NCBI GenBank assembly: GCA_016933535.1
Contig: JAFGAS010000054.1
Location: 1 to 39,480, forward strand
Length of the DNA: 39,480 nucleotides
DNA from: Candidatus Zymogenaceae bacterium
GTDB lineage: Bacteria; Desulfobacterota; Zymogenia; Zymogenales; Zymogenaceae
Reading direction: 5' to 3'
The notes beneath the pieces are model-generated. The model made no database searches, had not been told where the DNA came from, and saw only the letters and a list, made by a program, of their open reading frames with translations. Position 1 is the first letter of the stretch. Every line of letters begins with the position of its first letter. The position numbers and the translations under genes are program-made. Shown piece by piece: positions 1 to 7,020 of the stretch.

Positions 1-20
1 CCCCCCCCCCCCGGGGGGGG
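1..20. other. C12-G8 homopolymer palindrome at window edge
   Basis: Twelve C followed by eight G open the window, and no gene runs through them. Such a run could be a real GC hairpin or an assembly or contig-edge artefact. Nothing else is visible before the first gene. Confidence 0.4.
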
Positions 21-138
21 AGTCGATGCCGGGACGATACGGCTCAAAATCGATTGCGCACCCCCGGACGCCGTGATAGTATGGCCGAAAGACAGGGGGG
101 CGGCCCCCCGAGTTTATCGTCCCGTTGGAAAAAATGAG

Positions 139-729
139 ATGAACCCGCTGACCCATTTTTTTGCCGGCTGGGTCCTGGCCTGTCCGGCCGACCTCTCGCG
201 CCGGGACCGGGCGCTCATCTGTGCGGCTTCCGTGGCGCCCGACCTGGACGGCCTGGGGCTCCTCTTTGATATCGCCGCCGGCCACCCCGAAGGGGGCTAC
301 GTCTGGTACGGCCGGTTCCACCACGTCCTGGGCCACAATATCCTCTTTATCCTCGCCGCGACGCTGGCGGTTGGCCTGTTGGCGCGCCGCCGGGCCATGA
401 CGGCGCTCCTGGCGTTTACCGTGCTGCAGCTGCACATATTGGCCGACGTCGTGGGCGCGCGCGGGCCGGACGGATTTCAGTGGCCGATTGCCTACCTGTT
501 GCCGTTTACCGACGCCGTCAGTCTCTCCTGGCGGGGGCAGTGGATGCTCAACGCGTGGCCCAACGTCGTCATCACGGCGGCCCTGGTGGCGCTTACCCTC
601 TTTGCGGCGTGGCGCCGCGGCTATTCTCCCGTCGGTCTTTTTTCCGAGCGGGCCGACCGGGCGTTCGTCGAGACGCTGAGAAGGCGCTTCGGGAGGCCGC
701 CGGGCAAAAAAAAGGCTCCCGGCCGATAA
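139..729 (+). CDS. YdjM/DUF457-like membrane metal-dependent hydrolase
   Basis: This 196-residue membrane protein resembles the YdjM/DUF457 family of LexA-binding, inner-membrane-associated putative hydrolases. The family signature is a set of His/Asp motifs at membrane-helix ends. Here they are THFFAGW near the N-terminus, APDLDGL about 30 residues later, RFHHVLGHN, and LHILADVVGARGPDG in the middle. Several hydrophobic helices surround them. The last 35 residues are cytoplasmic-looking and rich in Arg and Lys. I chose the ATG at 139 rather than the upstream GTG at 73 because family members start close to the N-terminal His motif, and GGAA lies about 10 bases upstream. The substrate is unknown for the family. 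The gene stands alone, with an AT-rich intergenic stretch after it. Confidence 0.75.
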   Translation: MNPLTHFFAGWVLACPADLSRRDRALICAASVAPDLDGLGLLFDIAAGHPEGGYVWYGRFHHVLGHNILFILAATLAVGLLARRRAMTALLAFTVLQLHILADVVGARGPDGFQWPIAYLLPFTDAVSLSWRGQWMLNAWPNVVITAALVALTLFAAWRRGYSPVGLFSERADRAFVETLRRRFGRPPGKKKAPGR

Positions 730-1018
730 CTCCCGCCCATCAATCCCGCCGGTTCCATTCCGGGTTAAATAATCCGCTGATTTACAAAAAAGTAAACTAT
801 TATCAGAATGTGACTGTTATCATATTGTTTATTGATATTATTTGTGATATTAAGTATCAGAATATGCGAGCGTACATTATAAATTCCTTTGCCCCGAAAC
901 GCCCGGAGGAAGTGCCCCCCGTGTTACTGAGTATAATGATAATGAGGTATAATCCACCCGGATAACTACTTTGAGCCCGGGAAGCTACACACATATCGAT
1001 TTCATACGGAGGAGCGAG
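730..1018. other. AT-rich intergenic region with direct repeats and a possible promoter
   Basis: This stretch is much richer in A and T than its flanks and has no credible gene. A 12-bp direct repeat, TATCAGAATGTG at 801 and TATCAGAATATG at 855, lies 54 bases apart. The second copy overlaps a possible minus-10 (TATCAG, 855-860), 17 bases after a possible minus-35 (TTGATA, 832-837). If real, this promoter would give the next gene a leader of about 150 bases. Confidence 0.35.
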
Positions 1019-1717
1019 ATGATCATCGGCGAGAAACTTGATTTGCACAACAACCCGAAGCGGCTGCTTCCCAACGTTTACCTCCATCAGGCGTTCAATG
1101 CGTCGCGAGAGCTCCTGGGTAACGACGGTTTTGTCGCCGTGATGAAGCGGGCCGATACAATCCTTCCGGGGATGGGGCGCTACCTGGATGAGGAGAACTG
1201 GCCCCCGGCGGATACGGAACTGCTTGTGCCCGCCCGCCACTATTCGGCGTTCTTCCAGGCAATCGAAGAGGTCGGAGGCGGACGGGCGCAGATGGTTACT
1301 ATCGGCATCAGGACGGCCCAGATGGGCTTTGAGGGCCTGGGGCCGGCAATGAAGGCAACACTGTCCGTGCTCAAGAGGCTGCCCGGTTTTCGGTGGCGGG
1401 CCGAGACGGTCCTCAAGGCGATGGCCGACGACCTCATGGACGTGTTCCCGGGAGATCGGGAGAAACAGGCGATCCGGGTCGAGACCGATGATGAAAGGCG
1501 ATTGTTTCTCTTTATCGACAGGACCGGCGATTCGTGTCACGGGAGGAACGGGGCGCACTCTCCAATATGCCACGTCTATCGCGGGGCAATCATCGGGGCC
1601 GTGAAGCTGGCCACGGGCAAAATCCCGAACGTTAGGGAATCGGCATGCATGGCCGCGGGAGACGATGCGTGTGTCTTCGAGGTCGGCTTTGATGCGGAAG
1701 AAACAGACGAGACGTAA
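1019..1717 (+). CDS. V4R-domain protein (4-vinyl-reductase-like)
   Basis: A 232-residue soluble protein whose C-terminal third has the V4R pattern: a Cys-His pair (SPICH), then a glycine-bearing helix (GAIIGAVKLATG), then a Glu followed by SACMAAGDDACVFEV. V4R domains bind small molecules and are known from bacteriochlorophyll 4-vinyl reductase and from sensory proteins. The N-terminal part is helical with no recognised domain. The ATG at 1019 is preceded by a strong GGAGG (1009-1013), so I preferred it to the TTG at 971. The gene is monocistronic and ends in front of a bidirectional terminator shared with the convergent redox operon. Two further V4R proteins lie at 23755 and 24587. The ligand is unknown. 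A role in chlorophyll synthesis is unlikely because no such genes are nearby. Confidence 0.75.
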   Translation: MIIGEKLDLHNNPKRLLPNVYLHQAFNASRELLGNDGFVAVMKRADTILPGMGRYLDEENWPPADTELLVPARHYSAFFQAIEEVGGGRAQMVTIGIRTAQMGFEGLGPAMKATLSVLKRLPGFRWRAETVLKAMADDLMDVFPGDREKQAIRVETDDERRLFLFIDRTGDSCHGRNGAHSPICHVYRGAIIGAVKLATGKIPNVRESACMAAGDDACVFEVGFDAEETDET

Positions 1718-1800
1718 GGTGAGAGGGAGGGAAATTCCCGGGTAGGGAGATTGGACAACATACGATTGTCACGGCAGCGCGCAGTCCGGTTCCAATAACG

Positions 1801-1846
1801 GTAATAAAAAAAGAGAGGGGTATCTGCCCCTCTCTTTTTTTATTAC
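1801..1846. terminator. Perfect bidirectional intrinsic terminator
   Basis: Two perfectly complementary 20-base arms (1801-1820 and 1827-1846) flank a six-base loop. Each stem has a GC core, AGAGAGGGG paired with CCCCTCTCT, and ends in a run of A or T, so it can terminate on both strands. It separates the V4R gene from the convergent redox operon ending at 1901. Confidence 0.93.
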
Positions 1847-1900
1847 GCTCTTTACGTCGGCCGTTATGCCGGCGCTTATTATCCGCAGGATAAGAATGAC

Positions 1901-3478
1901 TTATCCGAGGATCTTGTCCACCTCTTTTGCATCGATATCGCTCACCATCGGGATGCCGCTTGCCCGGGACGCCTCCGGAGTAAGCGCGGCGATGTCGTCG
2001 GTGGTTATATGCTCAATTGCGAACTTGCGTGCGCCGCACATAAACTGGCGCAGGCCCTGCTCGAGCCTTTCATAATATGTGTAGAGGCCGATGGCCCCGG
2101 TCGGTATCCGTTCGTAGTCTTTGCCGTACTTTCTTTTTAGCCCTTCTGCGGTTACGAAGACGGATTCCACGTTTTTTCCGAATCGTTCAATATAGACGGG
2201 GATATTTCCGTCATTTAATGACGCACCGATGGTCTTTCCTACCATGGCGGCCGCCAGCGGCGCCCTCGACATGGCGATGGCTTTGCAGTACGGCGCACAA
2301 ATCGACAATCCCTTGAACATTTGATCTTCAAGGATAAATCCGCCGGCAAGCGCCACGTCGGGGACATACTGTCCCTTTTTCGCTAGGCGGTCACAGTATG
2401 TCCTCAAAAGAGACCACAGCTCGATGGTAGGCACGCCCCACTCGTTCATCATCCGCCACGGGCTCATGCCTGTGCCGCCGCCGGCGCCGTCTACCGTGAG
2501 GTAGTCAATTTTTGCGATGGACGAGAACTTGACCGCCCGGGCCAGGTCGGCCGGCCGGTATGCTCCGGTCTTGAGCGTAATGAACTTGGCACCCGCCTTG
2601 CGCAGTTCTTCTACGCGGGCGACAAAACTCTCCTCGTCCACCATCCCTACCCGGGAGTGCCGCTCAAACTCCGTGAATATCCCTTTCTTAAATTCATCAA
2701 TAACGGCCGGATCCAGGGGATCGGGCAGAACGATATATCCTCTCTTCCTGAGCAGCTGGGCCTTCTCGAGGCTCTTGATCTTTACTTCACCGCCGATGTC
2801 TTTTGCGCCCTGTCCCCACTTTAACTCGACCGCCTCAACTCCCAGTTTCTCTATGGCGTACTCCTGGATTTTGAGGCGCGTATCCTCGACGTTTGCCTGT
2901 ACAACAACGGCACCGTACCCGTCTTCCTGCCAGTCCTTGAAAAGCTTGACCCTTCGCTGTAATTCCGGGGAGTGAACAACTCTCCCGTTTTCGATCTTTG
3001 ACTCGACATCCATACCGCAGACATTCTCGCCGATCGTGAGAACCGTTCCCGTTATCGCCGAGCCGATCGCCAGCCCTTCCCAGTTAATTCCGGCGACGTT
3101 TGTCGATCCGAGGCCCCCGATAATAATAGGGAACTTCAGCTTAATACCGCCGTTTTGCCCCAGCCGGGTCTCAACATTTACGTTCGGGAAGATGGCCTTG
3201 TCCGAGTCCGCTTCTATCCCGACGGCACCCACGGCTGTTCCCATGATGGAAAAGTGCGAGAGATCGATCGGGTAGTCTTTCTGGGAGGCCATCGTGGAGA
3301 TCCCGAAAGGCTGTGGATAGATGACCTCGTGCCCCCGATAGGCGCTCTTGCCGATCTCGCACATGCCGATGCAGCCGTCCACGCAGGTTACGCACATTCC
3401 GCTGATGGGAGACCAGTCACCGGCCGTCCTGTTCTTGGTGAGCGTGGCGGCCGTCGCATTATATCTGGTCAGTGTCAT
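1901..3478 (-). CDS. FMN-binding GltB-like glutamate synthase-domain protein
   Basis: A 525-residue protein corresponding to the FMN-binding (synthase) domain of glutamate synthase, without the glutaminase domain. GltB-type signatures are KWGQGAKDIGG at 220-230 and VDGAGGGTGMSP at 329-340, the FMN-barrel segment. Cysteines occur at 29, 32, 36 and 40 (C-x2-C-x3-C-x3-C) and again at 394 and 398, so at least one iron-sulfur cluster is plausible. It is the last gene of the nuoE-nuoF-hoxU-like operon, 47 bases after the iron-sulfur gene. This suggests that it receives electrons from the NADH-flavin module. Without a glutaminase domain it cannot be a complete glutamate synthase. The natural acceptor is unknown; 2-oxoglutarate/2-iminoglutarate is one guess from the fold. 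The start ATG has AGGAG upstream. Confidence 0.85.
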   Translation of the reverse strand: MTLTRYNATAATLTKNRTAGDWSPISGMCVTCVDGCIGMCEIGKSAYRGHEVIYPQPFGISTMASQKDYPIDLSHFSIMGTAVGAVGIEADSDKAIFPNVNVETRLGQNGGIKLKFPIIIGGLGSTNVAGINWEGLAIGSAITGTVLTIGENVCGMDVESKIENGRVVHSPELQRRVKLFKDWQEDGYGAVVVQANVEDTRLKIQEYAIEKLGVEAVELKWGQGAKDIGGEVKIKSLEKAQLLRKRGYIVLPDPLDPAVIDEFKKGIFTEFERHSRVGMVDEESFVARVEELRKAGAKFITLKTGAYRPADLARAVKFSSIAKIDYLTVDGAGGGTGMSPWRMMNEWGVPTIELWSLLRTYCDRLAKKGQYVPDVALAGGFILEDQMFKGLSICAPYCKAIAMSRAPLAAAMVGKTIGASLNDGNIPVYIERFGKNVESVFVTAEGLKRKYGKDYERIPTGAIGLYTYYERLEQGLRQFMCGARKFAIEHITTDDIAALTPEASRASGIPMVSDIDAKEVDKILG

Positions 3479-3525
3479 GCTTTACTCCTTTTACTTGTCC
3501 ATTTATCTTTATTGTAATAGTCCAC

Positions 3526-4191
3526 CTAATAAACTCTGTGACCCCTTGCGTTCACACTTTCCGAGCAGTGCACGCATAACTCACAGGTCTCCACGTGCAT
3601 CAGGTTTTGGCATCCGCCGCACAGACCGTTCGTGAGGTTTGCCGCGGTACACGCCCGCTCGCACACCGGGCAGATCCATTCGCATCCCCCGCAATTGCGG
3701 CATTCCTGCGGGGTAACGCCAAAGGCCGTGGCAACCTTTCTGGACGTCCCGCGTCCCACGAATCCGATGCCGCCCGATTGCATCTGCTCTTTGCAGTAGC
3801 GCACGCAGAGGCCGCACAGGATACAATTCTTGTCCTTTATGGCAAACCGAATGCGGTTGACCCCGTAATTGGCGGCTAGATCTTGCAGGGTCTTGGACGT
3901 GGGGCAGGATGACACGAGGAGCTCGATAAGCACCTTTCTATTCTTTCTGACCCGTTCGGAATTCGTGATGACGACCAGTCCGTCTGACGCCGGCAGTGTG
4001 CAGGAAGCCTCGATTGTTGAGCGCTCCCCTTTCTTTACTTCGACGATGCAAACGCGGCAGGCCCCGTACGGGCTGAGGCCGGGATTATGACAGAGAGATG
4101 GTATGGCGATTCCGAGATCTCTCGCAGCCTCAAGTACCGTTGTCCCTTCGGGCACCACGGTTCGAATTCCATCGATACTTATCGTAACCAT
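3526..4191 (-). CDS. Short HoxU/NuoG-like 2Fe-2S / 4Fe-4S electron-transfer subunit
   Basis: A 221-residue iron-sulfur protein. Residues 1-75 form a plant-type [2Fe-2S] domain with Cys34, 45, 48 and 64. Two [4Fe-4S] motifs follow: Cys123, 126, 129, 133 and Cys164, 167, 170, 174 (the latter followed by Pro). The His-Cys3 cluster segment normally found in NuoG, HoxU and HydA is collapsed: only CPTSKTLQDLA (96-106) remains, so that cluster is probably absent. After the second ferredoxin motif come seven further cysteines (177, 181, 191, 194, 203, 206, 209), enough for an extra cluster or a zinc site. It should wire the NuoEF-like flavoprotein to the GltB-like partner. The ATG lies 11 bases after the nuoF-like stop. 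There is no H-cluster or molybdenum domain. Confidence 0.85.
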   Translation of the reverse strand: MVTISIDGIRTVVPEGTTVLEAARDLGIAIPSLCHNPGLSPYGACRVCIVEVKKGERSTIEASCTLPASDGLVVITNSERVRKNRKVLIELLVSSCPTSKTLQDLAANYGVNRIRFAIKDKNCILCGLCVRYCKEQMQSGGIGFVGRGTSRKVATAFGVTPQECRNCGGCEWICPVCERACTAANLTNGLCGGCQNLMHVETCELCVHCSESVNARGHRVY

Positions 4192-4202
4192 TATTCTTTC
4201 CT

Positions 4203-6065
4203 TTATACTACTATGACTGCATCGAACTTACAGTTTTCCCGGCAGAGGCCGCATTTGATACACGTGTCCTGATTAATCACATGCGGTTTCTTCTTTTCGC
4301 CGGATACCGATTTTTCCGGGCAATTCTTCACGCATACGCCGCATCCGGTGCACGTTTCAGGATCGATGGTGTAGGTGATGAGGGCCTTGCAGACTCCCGC
4401 AGGACAATGTCGGTTTCTGATATGCTGTTCGTATTCATCACGAAAATATTGTATAGTGGACAGAACGGGGTTTGCCGCGGTCTCTCCGAGGGCGCACAGG
4501 GACGTGTCGTGTATGACTTCGCCCAGCTCCTGTAGAAGCTCAATATCGCCGTCCGTACCGTTTCCTTGGGTGATGCCGGCGAGGATGTCTTTCATCCGGT
4601 CAAGCCCCTCTCTACAGGGGAGGCATTTGCCGCATGATTCCTCGATGAGAAAATCCACGAAATACTTGGCCATATCCACCATGCACGTGGATTCGTCCAT
4701 TACGATCATCCCACCCGATCCCATCATCGAGCCGACACGGGTGAGCTCATCAAAATCGACGGGAAGGTCGATCAGACTCTCGGGAATACATCCTCCCGAC
4801 GGCCCCCCCGTTTGAACGGCCTTGAATTTTTTTCCGTTTAGCATGCCGCCGCCGATGTCGTATATAATCTCGCGCAACGTAATGCCCATCGGTACCTCGA
4901 CGAGGCCGGTATTTTTGATTTTCCCGACCAGCGAAAATATCTTAGTGCCCTTGCTGCCGGCGGTGCCGATATCCGCGTACCAGCCCGCTCCTTTGTTAAT
5001 GATCAGCGGAACGTTTGCCCATGTCTCAACGTTGTTGAGATTCGAGGGCTTATTATAGAGTCCCTTAATGACGGTGTGTATATGTTTCTGACGCGGCTCC
5101 CCTATCTTTCCCTCCAAGGAGGCCATAAGGGCGGTGGATTCCCCGCAGACGAATGCCCCTCCGCCTCGGGCAATCATGACGTCAAAGTCGAAACCGGAAC
5201 CGAGGATATTATTCCCGAGCAAGCCGTATTCGCGCGCCTGGGTGAGAGCTATATCTAAATTTTTAACGGCCAGAGGATATTCGTGGCGTACGTAGACGTA
5301 GCCGCTCCCACTTCCGATAGCATAGGCCCCGATGATCATGCCTTCCAGGACGCTGTGCGGGTTTCCCTCGAGCAGGCTTCTGTCCATGTATGCACCCGGG
5401 TCCCCCTCGTCGGCGTTGCAGATGACGTAACGGGTCCCGTTTGACGTGGGGGCATTGCGACATGATTCCCATTTCTTACCCGTTGGAAAGCCTCCGCCGC
5501 CTCGTCCGCGTAAGCCGGATTCCTTTACTTCCTCGATAATCTGTTCGGGTTTCATTTCGGATAGGGCTTTCGATAGGGCGCAATACCCTCCTATCGCGAT
5601 ATAGTCTTCTATGCTGGTAGGATCCAGGAGGCCGTTACTTCCGAAAATAAGCCTGCGCTGTTTCTTATAAAACGGTACGTCATATTCATGAAGTACCGTT
5701 TGCCCGGATATCGGGTCGGGATAAAGGAGCCGATCGATAACGACGTCTTTAAGAATGGTCTCAGTAAGTATTTCGGGAACGTCTTGAGGATTTACGCGGA
5801 TGTAGAATATTTTCTGGGGATGTATGGTGACAAGCGTTCCGCATTCGCATAAGCCGTGACATCCGGTCAGTTTCAATTCAACCTTATCGGCTATCCCTTG
5901 TCGGTCGATCTCGCTGACAAATTTGGTATAAACGCTTTCGCATCCGCATCCCTGGCATCCGGTTCCACCGCACACGCTTATTGTGGACTTTCCCGATTGA
6001 CTATTCCTGATGAGTTGTTCCCGCAGGTTCTTCAGTTGGATCGGTGAACGTAAACTTTTTGTCAT
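4203..6065 (-). CDS. NuoF/HydB-like NADH-binding flavoprotein subunit
   Basis: A 620-residue NADH dehydrogenase-type flavoprotein. The order is: an N-terminal thioredoxin-like [2Fe-2S] domain (Cys32, 37, 69, 73); the NuoF core with the FMN/NADH glycine loop RGRGGGGFPTGKKW near 190-203 and NADEGDPGAYMDR; the SCGKCLPCREG [4Fe-4S] motif; and a C-terminal 2[4Fe-4S] ferredoxin domain (Cys572, 575, 578, 582 and 602, 605, 608, 612). This architecture, longer than complex-I NuoF (about 430 residues), is that of HydB/HndC from electron-bifurcating hydrogenases. It implies NADH oxidation at FMN with a possible ferredoxin branch. The ATG overlaps the nuoE-like stop (ATGA), so the two are translationally coupled. 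Bifurcation is inferred from the architecture only. Confidence 0.93.
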   Translation of the reverse strand: MTKSLRSPIQLKNLREQLIRNSQSGKSTISVCGGTGCQGCGCESVYTKFVSEIDRQGIADKVELKLTGCHGLCECGTLVTIHPQKIFYIRVNPQDVPEILTETILKDVVIDRLLYPDPISGQTVLHEYDVPFYKKQRRLIFGSNGLLDPTSIEDYIAIGGYCALSKALSEMKPEQIIEEVKESGLRGRGGGGFPTGKKWESCRNAPTSNGTRYVICNADEGDPGAYMDRSLLEGNPHSVLEGMIIGAYAIGSGSGYVYVRHEYPLAVKNLDIALTQAREYGLLGNNILGSGFDFDVMIARGGGAFVCGESTALMASLEGKIGEPRQKHIHTVIKGLYNKPSNLNNVETWANVPLIINKGAGWYADIGTAGSKGTKIFSLVGKIKNTGLVEVPMGITLREIIYDIGGGMLNGKKFKAVQTGGPSGGCIPESLIDLPVDFDELTRVGSMMGSGGMIVMDESTCMVDMAKYFVDFLIEESCGKCLPCREGLDRMKDILAGITQGNGTDGDIELLQELGEVIHDTSLCALGETAANPVLSTIQYFRDEYEQHIRNRHCPAGVCKALITYTIDPETCTGCGVCVKNCPEKSVSGEKKKPHVINQDTCIKCGLCRENCKFDAVIVV

Positions 6066-6574
6066 TTTTTCGACCTCGACGTTTCCTTACTATATTCAGC
6101 CAGGAGTTTTTTAATCTTGCCGGAGCTCACCTTCCCGTGATAGCTGCCGTCGATAACAACCACCGGGCCGAGGGCGCATGCTCCAAGACAGTTGACACTT
6201 TCCAGCGTAAACAACATGTCCGGGGTGGTTTCGCCGTTTTTAATTCCAAGTTGCCGTTCCATTTCCTCCATGACTGACCTTCCGCCTCGAACATGACATG
6301 CGGTACCAAGGCAAACGGATATGGAATGCTTACCCCGGGGGGTAAGACTGAATGCCCTGAAAAACGTCGCGACGCCGTATACCTGAATGAGGGGAAGGCC
6401 AAGTTCTGTGGCTACTTGTCGCAGAATATCCTCGGGTAGGTAACGGTATTGTGTCTGGATATCCTGGAGTATCGAAATGAGGCTCTCGGGTCTTGCACTA
6501 TAGGCGCTGATTATGCGAGTCACGAATTCCGTGGCTTGCTTTACTTCGTTTATCGTATGCATTTGATCCACCAC
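6062..6574 (-). CDS. NuoE/HydC-like [2Fe-2S] subunit
   Basis: A 170-residue thioredoxin-like ferredoxin subunit of NADH dehydrogenases and bifurcating hydrogenases. The four ligands are Cys88, Cys93, Cys129 and Cys133, spaced as in NuoE, and the N-terminal helical domain (LQDIQTQYRYLPED) is conserved. It is the first gene of the redox operon and overlaps nuoF-like by four bases. The start is uncertain. Two adjacent GTG codons (6574, 6571) and an ATG (6562) are in frame. GAGG lies 2, 5 and 14 bases upstream of these respectively, so GTG at 6571 has the best spacing. The C-terminus is Lys/Ser-rich and unremarkable. Transcription probably starts near 6724 from a promoter overlapped by a palindromic operator. 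Confidence 0.92.
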   Translation of the reverse strand: MVDQMHTINEVKQATEFVTRIISAYSARPESLISILQDIQTQYRYLPEDILRQVATELGLPLIQVYGVATFFRAFSLTPRGKHSISVCLGTACHVRGGRSVMEEMERQLGIKNGETTPDMLFTLESVNCLGACALGPVVVIDGSYHGKVSSGKIKKLLAEYSKETSRSKK

Positions 6575-6614
6575 TACCTCGCTTTGTCCTTTTACTACGT
6601 TTTGTGTGCGTGAA

Positions 6615-6651
6615 TCGGTTCTTGATTGCCAGTATATAATTTAAGAACCGA
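6615..6651 (-). promoter_or_regulatory. 9-bp inverted repeat in the redox-operon leader
   Basis: TCGGTTCTT (6615-6623) and AAGAACCGA (6643-6651) are perfect inverted arms around a 19-base AT-rich centre. They lie in the untranslated leader of the nuoE-like mRNA. They could form an RNA hairpin or be a binding site for a second regulator. No T-run follows, so a terminator is unlikely. Confidence 0.5.
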
Positions 6652-6712
6652 CATTGGCTAGTCACGCATGGATTAGGTTGGCTGTGTCATTGAGAGATGT
6701 CGTACGCTTTAC

Positions 6713-6734
6713 TATCGGCAATAGATTGCCAATA
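6713..6734. promoter_or_regulatory. Operator-like palindrome O1 (GGCAA-N4-TTGCC)
   Basis: A 22-bp near-perfect palindrome: TATCGGCAA, TAGA, TTGCCAATA, with one mismatched pair. On the minus strand it abuts and partly overlaps the proposed minus-10 of the redox operon (6731-6736) and covers the expected start of transcription, the usual place for a repressor. The GG-N10-CC spacing is reminiscent of archaeal NrpR operators (GGAA-N6-TTCC). Confidence 0.65.
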
Positions 6735-6759
6735 TTTCATACTTAGGATACCTTGTCAA
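6731..6759 (-). promoter_or_regulatory. Predicted sigma-70 promoter of the redox operon
   Basis: On the minus strand, TTGACA (6759-6754, a full consensus match) is followed after 17 bases by AATATT (6736-6731, four of six). Transcription would start near 6724, giving a leader of about 150 bases. Confidence 0.55.
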
Positions 6760-6812
6760 CAACAAAATGCATAAGAGTATTATATAATTACCTTAGCTGA
6801 GCTCGTTTCTCT

Positions 6813-6832
6813 ATTTGGTAATTGTGCCGAAT
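6813..6832. promoter_or_regulatory. Operator-like palindrome O2 (GG-N8-CC)
   Basis: The 20-bp element has core GGTAATTGTGCC at 6817-6828 and flanking arms ATTTGG and CCGAAT with one mismatched pair. It shares its core spacing and most bases with the elements at 6843 and 6960. Confidence 0.5.
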
Positions 6833-6842
6833 CAACCGATAT

Positions 6843-6862
6843 AATGGGTAATACTGCCAAAA
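6843..6862. promoter_or_regulatory. Operator-like palindrome O3 (GG-N8-CC)
   Basis: Core GGTAATACTGCC at 6847-6858 differs from the core at 6965-6976 (GGTAATAGTGCC) by one base. The outer arms are weaker. Another half-site, TTGCCGA, follows at 6865. Confidence 0.45.
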
Positions 6863-6959
6863 TATTGCCGACATATCATGCAAAATAAAAAGCGGCCATT
6901 GGCAAAAGAACTGTTATTAAAATAAATTCCCGTTTCCTTCTGGTTTAAAGCGTCAGGAG

Positions 6960-6979
6960 TATCGGTAATAGTGCCGATA
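6960..6979. promoter_or_regulatory. Operator-like palindrome O4 (GG-N8-CC)
   Basis: TATCGGTAATAGTGCCGATA has perfect six-base arms (TATCGG and CCGATA). It ends six bases upstream of the minus-35 of the NrpR-like gene's promoter. Confidence 0.62.
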
Positions 6980-6985
6980 AAATCC

Positions 6986-7014
6986 TTGACGATCGGCAAA
7001 GTTTCCGTTATGAT
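6986..7014 (+). promoter_or_regulatory. Strong sigma-70 promoter of the NrpR-like gene, possibly leaderless
   Basis: TTGACG (6986-6991), a 17-base spacer, and TATGAT (7009-7014) match the consensus at five of six positions each. The minus-10 ends six bases before the ATG at 7021, so transcription should start at or within a base or two of the start codon. The mRNA would then be leaderless, unless translation begins at the ATG at 7033. Confidence 0.75.
6995..7006. promoter_or_regulatory. Operator-like palindrome O5 inside the promoter spacer
   Basis: GGCAAAGTTTCC (extended CGG...CCG) lies between the minus-35 and minus-10 of the regulator's own promoter. It has the GG-N8-CC spacing of O2-O4. 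A repressor bound here would block its own transcription. Confidence 0.5.
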
Positions 7015-7020
7015 TCAATA

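Noticed and set aside
1..72. Possible origin or terminal repeat at the window start
   Set aside because: Only a C/G homopolymer junction is present; no DnaA boxes or longer repeats.
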